From: Ruminococcaceae bacterium UBA4306
GTDB taxonomy: Bacteria > Bacillota > Clostridia > Oscillospirales > Acutalibacteraceae
NCBI GenBank assembly: GCA_002394725.1
Contig: DGUQ01000048.1
Coordinates: forward strand, 1 to 11,937
DNA: 11,937 nt
Direction: 5' to 3'
Shown: positions 1-5,525 of the stretch, piece after piece
Layout: every line of letters begins with the position of its first letter
Position numbering within the stretch: the first letter of the stretch is position 1
Program-made: the position numbers and the translations under genes
Notes under the pieces: generated by a model
What the model was told of the DNA's origin: nothing
The model's input: only the letters and a program-made list of their open reading frames with translations
The model's database searches: none

Positions 1-945
1 GTCATCGCGACCCCCGGCTGTGAATCTAACGTCAAGGAAATTTTTGACAAAACATGGGAGCTCAGACAGCGCCCCGAGGTGATGATCTTCAACCAGTTTG
101 AGGAGATGGGCAATCCGTTATGGCACTACAACGTCACCGGTCACGCCTTAGCGGACGCGTTTGAGGCGATCAAGGGTGAGAAGGATCGCTTTGCAGGCGC
201 GTGCTTTACCTCCGGTTCGGCAGGCACGATGAGCGCGGGCGACTACCTCAAGGAGCAGTACCCGACCCTCAAGCTCGGCGTCGGTGAAGCATTGCAGTGC
301 CCCACCATCTTGGACAACGGCTTCGGCGGTCACCGCATCGAGGGCATCGGCGACAAGCATATCCCGTGGATCCATAACGTCAAGAACACCGACATGGTCG
401 TTGACATCGACGATGAGGACAGCCAGAGACTGCTCCGACTGTTCAACACGCGTGAGGGTATCGATTATCTGGTGTCCGTGGGTGTGGAGCGCGAGCTCGC
501 CGAACAGCTCAGCCTCTTGGGTATCTCGGGTATCGCGAACATCCTGTGTTGTATCAAGATGGCGAAGTATTATGAATTCACCGAGCACGACGTCCTCGGC
601 ACGGTGCTGACCGACTCAGCCGATATGTATCAGAGCCGCATCAAGGAGCTCGAAGAGATGTACGGCGACTACGATATGCACAAGGCGGAGCTCGACCATA
701 ATCTGCACATCCTCAACCTCAAGGACGACAACATGCTGGAGCTGGGCTACAAAGAGCGCAAGCGTGTGCATAACCTCAAATATTACACATGGGTCGAGCA
801 GCAGGGCCGCACCGCCGAGGAGCTCAACGCCCTGTGGTATGACGTCGAGAATACCTGGGACGCCGTGCACAAGCAGGCAGAACAGCTCGACGAATACATC
901 GACGCGTTCAATAGGGAAGTTGGCTTGATAGGCTCCCTTTCCTAA
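1..945 (+). CDS. Fold-type-II PLP-dependent enzyme, cysteine synthase-like (5'-truncated by the window edge)
   Basis: The frame is open from base 1, so the N-terminus, including the expected PLP-binding lysine, lies outside the window; 314 residues are visible. The visible part resembles the C-terminal half of cysteine synthase/cystathionine beta-synthase-type PLP enzymes. Residues 71-76 (SGSAGT) occupy the place of the glycine-rich GTGGT phosphate-binding loop of that family, followed by a GDYLKEQYP helix. The last 150 residues form a charged helical extension longer than in normal cysteine synthases. The final residues (GLIGSLS) and the TAA stop are read from the left end of the repeat-flanked nuclease element, so the original C-terminus may have differed slightly. 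The next metabolic gene in the same direction is a threonine-synthase-like PLP enzyme, so the two probably formed one operon. This type is often annotated only as a PLP-dependent protein beta subunit; the substrate is unknown. Confidence 0.8.
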   Translation, partial: VIATPGCESNVKEIFDKTWELRQRPEVMIFNQFEEMGNPLWHYNVTGHALADAFEAIKGEKDRFAGACFTSGSAGTMSAGDYLKEQYPTLKLGVGEALQCPTILDNGFGGHRIEGIGDKHIPWIHNVKNTDMVVDIDDEDSQRLLRLFNTREGIDYLVSVGVERELAEQLSLLGISGIANILCCIKMAKYYEFTEHDVLGTVLTDSADMYQSRIKELEEMYGDYDMHKAELDHNLHILNLKDDNMLELGYKERKRVHNLKYYTWVEQQGRTAEELNALWYDVENTWDAVHKQAEQLDEYIDAFNREVGLIGSLS

Positions 946-1028
946 GGTACCCCCGTTGGGGGAATGTCCGAAGGACAAGGGGGGAGCCGCTTCCGGCGAG
1001 GAGGCTGGCGCGAAGCGACTGAGGGTTG
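930..1028 (+). repeat. Left palindromic repeat of element A, compound multi-hairpin form
   Basis: An outer stem GGCTCCC (931-937)/GGGAGCC (982-988) encloses two hairpins, CCCCC-GTT-GGGGG (950-962) and TGTCC-GAA-GGACA (965-977), giving a three-way-junction shape. A further stem GCTTC (989-993)/GAAGC (1012-1016) follows, and the repeat ends with GAGGGTTG next to the nuclease start codon. It is more elaborate than the right repeat but shares its outer and inner ends. Confidence 0.7.
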
Positions 1029-1030
1029 CC

Positions 1031-1417
1031 ATGAGTAAAGAAAAACCTATCCCCAGAGAACTGCAATCAAGGAAAAATGCTCGTACATTAAGAAAGAATC
1101 CGACAAAGGAAGAAAACCATCTTTGGTATGATTTCTTGCGTTGTTACCCTATCCGATTTCATCGTCAATATGTGATAGAATCATTCATTGTCGATTTCTT
1201 TTGTCCCAAGGCTAAACTGGTGGTTGAATTAGACGGCAACCAACATTATGAAAAAGAAAGTGCTGTCAACTACGATTTCAAACGCACAAAAGAAATTGAG
1301 AAATATGGTTTTCTGGTATTGCGATACACAAACCTCGACATACAGCGTCGATTCAGAAATGTTTGTGAAGATATAGACCGCCATGTACAAGAGAGGTTTC
1401 AACCCTCCGACACGTGA
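1031..1417 (+). CDS. DUF559 family endonuclease-domain protein (copy A)
   Basis: A 128-residue protein of the DUF559 family, which is related to Vsr-type nucleases of the PD-(D/E)XK fold. The likely catalytic core is IVDF (D55) followed by VVELDGNQHY (E66, D68, H72), after an N-terminal helix with LRKNPTKEENHLWYDFLR. LVLRYTNLDI and a last helix end the domain. I chose ATG 1031 because AGGG (1022-1025) lies 5 nt upstream and the residues encoded before it come from repeat DNA. The stop codon (1415-1417) and the last few residues are encoded in the right repeat hairpin. The copy at 8322-8687 is clearly homologous: LRKN-TKEE-HLWYD, VDF, ELDG-QHY and VLRYTN are shared, with moderate divergence elsewhere. 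The DNA is AT-richer than its neighbours, which fits horizontal acquisition. Family functions are poorly known; DNA cutting or nicking is inferred. Confidence 0.85.
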   Translation: MSKEKPIPRELQSRKNARTLRKNPTKEENHLWYDFLRCYPIRFHRQYVIESFIVDFFCPKAKLVVELDGNQHYEKESAVNYDFKRTKEIEKYGFLVLRYTNLDIQRRFRNVCEDIDRHVQERFQPSDT

Positions 1418-1457
1418 CACGAGTGTCACGTGCCACCTCCCTTAGGAAAGGGAGGCT
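1400..1457 (+). repeat. Right palindromic repeat of element A, two-hairpin form
   Basis: It begins with CAACCCTC, then a perfect stem CACGTGACA (1411-1419)/TGTCACGTG (1424-1432), then CCTCCCTT (1436-1443)/AAGGGAGG (1448-1455) with loop AGGA. There is no T-run of terminator quality after the second hairpin. The same two-hairpin order, read inward from the outer end, is found at both ends of element B. Confidence 0.75.
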
Positions 1458-1474
1458 TTATACGAGGTACCCCT

Positions 1475-2698
1475 ATGAAACATATCACCCACTGTCAATG
1501 CGTCAAATGCGGCAGGACATACGCTCCTGCTGCGGATATCACCACCTGCGAGTGCGGCGGTATCCTCGACGTGATCTATGACTACGACTATATCAAAACC
1601 AAATTCAATAAAGAGGTGCTGGCGCAGCGTGACGAGCCCACCATGTGGCGCTATCGCGAGCTGCTGCCGATCGAAAAAGACACCGTACCCGAAGGACTGA
1701 GAGTCGGGATGTCGCCGCTCTATGAAGCGCCGAATATCGCCGCCGATCTCAGCATTAAGAGGCTGTACATCAAAGACGACGGCGTCAACCCCACCGCGTC
1801 TCTCAAGGATCGTGCTTCCGCCATGGCGGTGACCAAGGCGATCGAGGCAGGTTACAGCACCATCGCCTGCTCCTCCACCGGCAACGCCGCCTCATCCCTT
1901 GCCGGCAACGCGGCAAAGGCAGGGCTCACAACCTACATCTTCGTACCGGCACGCGCGCCGAAGGGCAAGATCGCCCAGCTGATGATGTTCGGCGCAAACC
2001 TGACCGCTGTGGACGGCAGTTATGAAGAGACCTTCGAGCTGAGCAAGGCAGCGATCGACAAATACGGCTGGTACAACCGCAACGCCGCGATCAATCCCTA
2101 TCTCAGCGAGGGCAAAAAGACCGTCGCGCATGAAATATGCGAGCAGCTTGATTTCCGCGCGCCCGACTTTGTCGCGGTATCGGTCGGCGACGGCTGTACC
2201 GTGGCAGGCGTATACAAGGGTCTGTACGACATGTCCATGGTCGGCCTGATCGATCATATCCCACGCATCATCAGTGTGCAGGCGCAGGGCTGCTGCCCGA
2301 TCAACACCGCCGTGATGACGGGTCAGGCTTGGCAGCCGCAGGAGGAGAACACCTACGCCGACTCGATCGCTGTGGGCGTGCCGCGCAATCCTGACAAAGC
2401 CATCAATGCTATCAAGGACAGCGACGGTATCTGTGTCAACGTCACCGACGACGAGATCCGCGCCGCGCAGAAGTACCTCGCCAAAAACGCCGGTGTGTTC
2501 GGCGAGCCCGCCGGCGTGACCGCTACGGCAGGACTGATGAAGCTCAGCCGCGAGGGAAAGCTCCCCGAGGACGCGACCATCGTGTCCATTGTCACGGGCA
2601 ACGGCTTGAAGGACATCGATTCCGCTATAAAGTCGGTTGGCGAGCCCGTGCACTGCAACAATGATTTAGCGGAGTTTGAAGCGAAGTTCGGGTTGTAA
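1475..2698 (+). CDS. Threonine synthase-like PLP-dependent enzyme
   Basis: A 407-residue fold-type-II PLP enzyme. The N-terminus carries a probable zinc ribbon (C9-x2-C12 and C25-x-C27), as in several threonine synthase-like and cysteate synthase-like proteins. The PLP Schiff-base lysine is K111 in PTASLKDRA. The substrate/phosphate loops are CSSTGNAASS (132-141) and SVGDGCTVAG (236-245), and the C-terminal glycine loop is VTGNGLKD (373-380). I chose ATG 1475 because GAGG (1464-1467) lies 7 nt upstream; an upstream in-frame ATG at 1430 would translate the repeat. The partner upstream is a cysteine synthase-like PLP enzyme, separated only by the DUF559 element. True threonine synthase (homoserine phosphate to threonine) is possible. 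The pairing of two different fold-II enzymes also fits a specialised amino-acid degradation or beta-elimination/replacement pathway. I cannot choose the substrate from sequence. Confidence 0.88.
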   Translation: MKHITHCQCVKCGRTYAPAADITTCECGGILDVIYDYDYIKTKFNKEVLAQRDEPTMWRYRELLPIEKDTVPEGLRVGMSPLYEAPNIAADLSIKRLYIKDDGVNPTASLKDRASAMAVTKAIEAGYSTIACSSTGNAASSLAGNAAKAGLTTYIFVPARAPKGKIAQLMMFGANLTAVDGSYEETFELSKAAIDKYGWYNRNAAINPYLSEGKKTVAHEICEQLDFRAPDFVAVSVGDGCTVAGVYKGLYDMSMVGLIDHIPRIISVQAQGCCPINTAVMTGQAWQPQEENTYADSIAVGVPRNPDKAINAIKDSDGICVNVTDDEIRAAQKYLAKNAGVFGEPAGVTATAGLMKLSREGKLPEDATIVSIVTGNGLKDIDSAIKSVGEPVHCNNDLAEFEAKFGL

Positions 2699-2720
2699 CA
2701 TACGCCATGACAACAAAAGG

Positions 2721-2759
2721 GTGAGATCGCCACGGCTCCCAAGGAAACCTCGCAATGAC
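2721..2759 (+). repeat. Degenerate copy of a widespread GAGAT...CTCGCAATGAC intergenic repeat
   Basis: This stretch has conserved-looking ends, GTGAGATCGCCACGG on the left and CCTCGCAATGAC on the right. It resembles the short interspersed repeat whose reverse strand reads GTCATTGCGAGG... in many bacterial genomes. Only one copy is in the window. The match to a known family is from memory and not verified. Confidence 0.45.
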
Positions 2760-2793
2760 TATTAAATTGGATATTCCTGACTTTTGGGTATAT

Positions 2794-2835
2794 AAAACGA
2801 CATCCCGGGGATCCTTTTCCTCGGGATGTCGTTTT
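2794..2835. terminator. Bidirectional intrinsic terminator between the threonine synthase-like and pnuC genes
   Basis: A perfect 14-bp stem: AAAACGACATCCCG (2794-2807) pairs with CGGGATGTCGTTTT (2822-2835), with a 14-nt loop. The T-run on each strand is formed by the foot of the stem itself, so it can end the plus-strand gene finishing at 2698 and the minus-strand pnuC gene finishing at 2840. Confidence 0.9.
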
Positions 2836-2839
2836 GTCA

Positions 2840-3532
2840 TTATCCTCTTTGCGCTCGTTCCATGCGCTTCCAGCTGATGAAGCCGTAGATATCTCCTGCG
2901 AGGAACGCCGCGAAGCAGATCACGGTGCTCAAATAACTGCGGTCGGTCAATGCCGCCATGGTCCACAGGATCATCAATACCACATCGTTACAGGCATAGG
3001 CGACCGCGTAGTACGGACTGCGGCGCGCGGTCAGGTAGACGGCGGCAAAGCTGGTGCTCACGGAGAGGGTGGACGGGATCAGATTCGCCGTGCCGAGCGC
3101 GCGCAGGAGAAAGTAGAACAGGATCGTCACGGCGACAGTCAGCACCGCGAGCAAGAGCCATTCACGTTTCGTCAGCTTTGCGTTGACCGTTACCTGAGCG
3201 CGGTTACCGCGGTAGGGATTGCGCAGCCACGTGATCAGCGACCAGACCGACATCGGGAGCGTCATGCCGACATAGGTCAGCAGCTCGCCGTAATACGCAA
3301 AGCGAAAGGAGATGTAGCCGTAGGCCAAGGCAAAAATGATCATCAGCACCATGCCGATAGGGTTGCCCTTGGCGGCAAAGAGCAGGGACGTCACGCCGAT
3401 CAGCGACGCGAGCAGGTTGAGCAGATCACCGCCGAACGCGATATGCGACACGGCGATCAGACAGACCGATACCGTCCAAATGATTTTTTCGGTATTACTG
3501 AAATAATTCAGCTTATCATAAAAACGTTTCAT
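2840..3532 (-). CDS. pnuC: PnuC-family nicotinamide mononucleotide/riboside transporter
   Basis: A 230-residue integral membrane protein with about eight hydrophobic segments (roughly 17-33, 37-53, 57-76, 84-101, 125-145, 152-170, 175-195, 200-220), the size and layout of PnuC vitamin transporters. Family-like motifs are WSLITWLRNPYRG (97-109), ACNDVVLMILW (180-190) and FLAGDIYGFISWKR (210-223). PnuC proteins take up nicotinamide riboside by facilitated diffusion coupled to phosphorylation inside the cell; related PnuT and PnuX proteins carry thiamine or riboflavin, so the ligand is not certain. The start is supported by AGGAAG 6-7 nt upstream of the ATG. No NAD-biosynthesis gene is adjacent. 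The upstream region contains a candidate leader RNA with an intrinsic terminator, which suggests transcription attenuation, but no riboswitch class that I recognise. Confidence 0.88.
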   Translation of the reverse strand: MKRFYDKLNYFSNTEKIIWTVSVCLIAVSHIAFGGDLLNLLASLIGVTSLLFAAKGNPIGMVLMIIFALAYGYISFRFAYYGELLTYVGMTLPMSVWSLITWLRNPYRGNRAQVTVNAKLTKREWLLLAVLTVAVTILFYFLLRALGTANLIPSTLSVSTSFAAVYLTARRSPYYAVAYACNDVVLMILWTMAALTDRSYLSTVICFAAFLAGDIYGFISWKRMERAQRG

Positions 3533-3553
3533 GCTTCACTTCCTAAAAGCTTG

Positions 3554-3583
3554 AAAATTCCAAGGCTGAATGCTTTCAGCCGC
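3554..3583. other. Short hairpin in the pnuC leader
   Basis: GGCTGA and TCAGCC, separated by a 6-nt loop, form a 6-bp stem (within about 3564-3581) between the leader terminator and the pnuC ribosome binding site. There is no T-run, so it is not a terminator; a role in RNA stability or translation is only a guess. Confidence 0.35.
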
Positions 3584-3599
3584 GCAATAAATAACGATT

Positions 3600-3711
3600 A
3601 AAAAAGCATCCGAGACACATCTTCAAAGACCTAACGATGTGCCGCGAATGCTTGGATACGCGTATCTACATTCCTACCCGGTGGCAGATATTCAGTGAGG
3701 AGTCTTTTTTA
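3600..3711 (-). ncRNA. Candidate structured leader RNA or small RNA ending in a terminator, upstream of pnuC
   Basis: Read on the minus strand, this region ends in an imperfect hairpin: AAGCAT/ATGCTT (3648-3653 with 3604-3609), partial CG pairs, then CACATC/GATGTG (3636-3641 with 3616-3621). Six Ts follow directly, as in an intrinsic terminator. Upstream is a compact segment with the palindrome GATACGCGTATC and a CTGCCACCGGGTAGGAATG stretch. The position just ahead of pnuC fits a cis-acting attenuator, or an independent sRNA. I could not match it to TPP, FMN, preQ1, NAD-II, ZTP, T-box or 6S consensus features that I know. No clear promoter is visible upstream. Confidence 0.4.
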
Positions 3712-3813
3712 ATTAGGAGTGAGGAGTTGAAACGCTTCATTGATAACTTATAGGAATCGTAACACGAAGTGTTTCCCGCAATTCCTCATTCCTCATTTCT
3801 AATTTCTAATTAA
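3709..3813. mobile_element. MITE-like inverted-repeat element
   Basis: A 105-bp non-coding unit whose two arms are inverted copies. TTAATTAG (3709-3716) matches CTAATTAA (3806-3813) exactly. GAGTGAGGAGTT (3717-3728) matches AATTCCTCATTC (3780-3791) in 10 of 12 bases. GAAACGCTTC (3729-3738) matches GAAGTGTTTC (3765-3774) in 9 of 10. The right arm has extra ATTTCT/ATTCCT units. The whole could fold into one long hairpin. It abuts the EIIC stop codon. Partial copies of the arm occur at 5492-5525 and near 8787-8799. Confidence 0.6.
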
Positions 3814-3815
3814 TG

Positions 3816-4889
3816 TTACGCCAGCTTCAAATCTCCGTCCTTGACCCAGCCGATCCTGCGCAGGAGCAGGTTGATCAACGGCGTGATCACGGCAGGGAGT
3901 ACGATACAGATCAGGATCAGTCCGATCCAGTCCATCGCTCCCGGAGCAATAGCCTCGGCGCCTTTCGCAATGGCTTCCTCGGACGGATTGAACCAACCGG
4001 TGATCACACCGATCTGACCGCATAATCCGCAGGTGCCCATGCCCGAGTTAATCGGCGCGCCGTTCATCTGGAGCTTGAACACGCAGGTTGCGATCGGGCC
4101 CGTGATCGCAGAGGTCACGATGGGCGCGATCCAGATACGCGGATTTTTGACGATGTTCGGCATCTGGAGCATCGAAGTGCCCAGTCCTTGACTGACCAGT
4201 CCGCCCCAGCGGTTCTCACGGAAGGACATCACCGCAAAGCCGACCATCTGGGCGCAGCAGCCAGCCACGGCAGCGCCTCCGGCAAGTCCCGTGAGCGCGA
4301 GCACCGAGCAGATCGCCGCCGAACTGATCGGCAGGGTCAGCGCGATACCGACCAGCACCGATACGACGATGCCCATCAAAAAGGGTTGGAGCTTCGTTGC
4401 CGAGTCGATCAGGATGCCGAACCAGCTTGCCGCCGTACCGATCGGGGGCGCGATCAGCTTTGCCAGCGCCACGCCGACAAGGATCGTTACCCCAGGAGTC
4501 ACAAGGATATCGACCTTCGTTTCCTTACTGACCGCCTTGCCGCATTCGGCGGCGATGATCGCGATGACCAGTACGGCTAACGGTCCGCCCGCGCCGCCCT
4601 CGGCGTTCGCTGCCCAGCCGACTGCCGCCAGCGAGAACAACACCATGGGGTCAGCCTTGAGCGCGTAGCCGATCGCGACCGCCATCGCAGGACCCGACAC
4701 CGCCATCGCGTAGGTGCCGATATCGGTGAAGAACTGCCAGCCCGACAGTACACCGACGGTCTTGATGATCGTGCCGATCAACAGGGAGCAGAACAAGCCC
4801 TGTGCCATCGCGCCGAGCGCGTCGATACCGTAGCGCTTCCACGATATCTCGATATTCTTGCGTTTCAAAAACGCCTTTACTTTTGACAT
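3816..4889 (-). CDS. PTS sugar transporter subunit IIC-like membrane protein (PTS_EIIC_2 type)
   Basis: A 357-residue very hydrophobic protein with about nine membrane segments (from residue 25 to 345). It has glycine-rich conserved-looking stretches such as MAVSGPAMAVAIGYALKADP (62-81) and NGAPINSGMGTCGLCGQIG (276-294), typical of the PTS_EIIC_2 family of IIC-like permeases. In the PTS, IIC forms the sugar channel and needs IIA and IIB phosphoryl carriers; none is encoded here, so it is an orphan that must use partners encoded elsewhere or act differently. GGGGGAT lies shortly upstream of the ATG. A good promoter (4963-4991) inside the glp terminator region suggests a separate transcript. 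The carried substrate is unknown; its place next to glycerol genes is not proof of a role in glycerol metabolism. Confidence 0.8.
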   Translation of the reverse strand: MSKVKAFLKRKNIEISWKRYGIDALGAMAQGLFCSLLIGTIIKTVGVLSGWQFFTDIGTYAMAVSGPAMAVAIGYALKADPMVLFSLAAVGWAANAEGGAGGPLAVLVIAIIAAECGKAVSKETKVDILVTPGVTILVGVALAKLIAPPIGTAASWFGILIDSATKLQPFLMGIVVSVLVGIALTLPISSAAICSVLALTGLAGGAAVAGCCAQMVGFAVMSFRENRWGGLVSQGLGTSMLQMPNIVKNPRIWIAPIVTSAITGPIATCVFKLQMNGAPINSGMGTCGLCGQIGVITGWFNPSEEAIAKGAEAIAPGAMDWIGLILICIVLPAVITPLINLLLRRIGWVKDGDLKLA

Positions 4890-4908
4890 TGGTTATCCCC
4901 CATTTTTG

Positions 4909-4931
4909 TAGGGGCGGGTCTTGACCCGCCC
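4909..4931. repeat. GTAGGG-type hairpin repeat in the EIIC 5' UTR
   Basis: TGTAGGGGCGGGTC-TT-GACCCGCCC contains a perfect 9-bp stem (4912-4920/4923-4931). It lies between the predicted EIIC transcription start and its ribosome binding site. It is like short GTAGGG...palindrome repeats common in gut Firmicutes, and a second GTAGGG-plus-hairpin unit lies ahead of glpK (10310-10347). Confidence 0.55.
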
Positions 4932-4962
4932 GATTGGAAATCAAAATTGATTGACAAATATG

Positions 4963-4991
4963 AATATAAACAACAAAATGCCGAAAGTCAA
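4963..4991 (-). promoter_or_regulatory. Sigma-A-type promoter for the EIIC-like gene
   Basis: On the minus strand, TTGACT (4991-4986) and TATATT (4968-4963) are separated by exactly 17 bp, each matching the consensus in 5 of 6 positions. The start would be near 4956, giving a leader of about 67 nt that contains the 4912-4931 hairpin. The -35 box lies in the loop of the preceding terminator hairpin. Confidence 0.65.
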
Positions 4992-5007
4992 CGGACAATC
5001 GGCATTT
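4976..5007 (-). terminator. Probable intrinsic terminator of the glp operon
   Basis: AAATGCCGA (4976-4984) pairs with TCGGCATTT (4999-5007), a 9-bp stem with a 14-nt loop. On the minus strand it is followed by an imperfect T-rich stretch (TTTTGTTGTTTAT). It lies 74 bp after the DUF1667 stop. The T-tract is interrupted, so partial read-through into EIIC is possible. Confidence 0.6.
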
Positions 5008-5026
5008 ACTCTGTTTTGAACAATTT

Positions 5027-5044
5027 CAGCGTTTTAAAGCGCTG
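5027..5044. other. Small palindrome downstream of the glp operon
   Basis: CAGCG (5027-5031) and CGCTG (5040-5044) flank TTTTAAAG. With the TTTTATT that follows on the plus strand it looks like a weak terminator for plus-strand transcription, but no plus-strand gene ends here. Confidence 0.3.
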
Positions 5045-5081
5045 TTTTATTGCACAATTTTTTAACGGTTTTCTGTGCTCT

Positions 5082-5441
5082 TTACACAGCATGAGCGGTG
5101 GCGACGACGTCCACGCCTGTGCCGGCGACGTCCGCGATCAGCACCTCGCCGATCACGACGGGCGCCTGTACCTGTGCGGCGTTGATCGCCTCCATTACCG
5201 CGTTGATCTTATCCTTGGGAATATCGTACTGCGTTTTGCACGCGACGCGATCCTTCTTACCGCCCGTGACCTTGATCGTCGAGGTGACGACCCGGGTAGG
5301 GTTGGTGACCTCTTTTTCCGCATAGGTCTTGCCGCGCGGACAGGTGTAGCCGCTGATATCCTTGATCGCATCGCCGTCCATCTCGACGGTCAACAAACAG
5401 CCCATCGGGCAGTTGATACAAGTCAGTTCTCGTATTTCCAT
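5082..5441 (-). CDS. DUF1667 protein, iron-sulfur partner of the glycerol-3-phosphate flavoproteins
   Basis: A 119-residue soluble protein of the DUF1667 family. The N-terminus has C8-x2-C11-x3-C15 and C34 in YTCPRG, a spacing like the 4Fe-4S cluster site at the N-terminus of molybdopterin oxidoreductases. DUF1667 genes commonly follow the two flavoprotein genes found here, so it probably carries electrons from the dehydrogenase, where GlpC acts in enterobacteria; that role is inferred. I chose ATG 5441 because AAAGGAA lies just upstream (about 6 nt). An in-frame ATG further upstream (5486) would add 15 residues without a ribosome binding site. It is the last gene of the glp operon, followed by a predicted terminator. 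There is a 78-bp gap to the upstream flavoprotein, filled partly by a repeat arm. Confidence 0.88.
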   Translation of the reverse strand: MEIRELTCINCPMGCLLTVEMDGDAIKDISGYTCPRGKTYAEKEVTNPTRVVTSTIKVTGGKKDRVACKTQYDIPKDKINAVMEAINAAQVQAPVVIGEVLIADVAGTGVDVVATAHAV

Positions 5442-5491
5442 AGCATTTCCTTTCAGGAACAAATGATGATGAAAAATGCGGTGCATTTCCC

Positions 5492-5525
5492 TTAATTCCT
5501 CATTCCTAATTTCTCATTCCTAATT
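5492..5525. repeat. Solo arm of the ATTCCTCATTCCTAATT repeat
   Basis: TTAATTCCTCATTCCTAATT followed by TCTCATTCCTAATT repeats the right arm of the 3709-3813 element. It lies in the gap between the flavoprotein and DUF1667 genes, and the flavoprotein TAG stop (5520-5522) falls inside it. There is no partner arm nearby. Confidence 0.6.

Larger units (their letters stand above)
930..1457 (+). mobile_element. Repeat-flanked DUF559 nuclease element A
   Basis: A 528-bp unit made of a left palindromic repeat, a small nuclease gene and a right palindromic repeat. The outer ends match as inverted repeats in 16 of 17 bases (930-946 against 1441-1457, core CTTAGGAAAGGGAG). The inner ends match over 8 bases (GAGGGTTG at 1021-1028, CAACCCTC at 1400-1407). 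It lies between two co-directional PLP-enzyme genes with the nuclease in the same direction. Element B (8253-8782) has the same plan, polarity and nearly the same length. That it is mobile is inferred; no transposase is present and no clean target duplication was found. Confidence 0.6.

Noticed and set aside
1411..1455. Hairpins of the DUF559 repeats as intrinsic terminators
   Set aside because: The stems are strong, but no adequate T-run follows on the transcribed strand in element A or at the 3' end of element B; the T-run at 8782-8786 is on the strand opposite to the operon.
945..1473. AGGTACCCC direct repeat (945-953, 1465-1473) as a target-site duplication of element A
   Set aside because: The left copy lies inside the left terminal repeat while the right copy lies outside the right one, so the geometry does not fit a duplication at the insertion ends.
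1892..2653. Long minus-strand reading frame opposite the threonine synthase-like gene
   Set aside because: It is antisense to a gene with clear PLP-enzyme motifs, has no ribosome binding site or recognisable domain, and its composition is that of a GC-rich shadow frame.
2834..3601. 255-codon plus-strand frame opposite pnuC
   Set aside because: Its protein is an arginine/glutamine/histidine-rich shadow; the opposite strand encodes a coherent membrane transporter with a good ribosome binding site.
3600..3711. 6S RNA, T-box or TPP/FMN riboswitch identity for the pnuC leader
   Set aside because: The conserved sequence blocks that I know for these classes are not present and the length does not suit 6S RNA.
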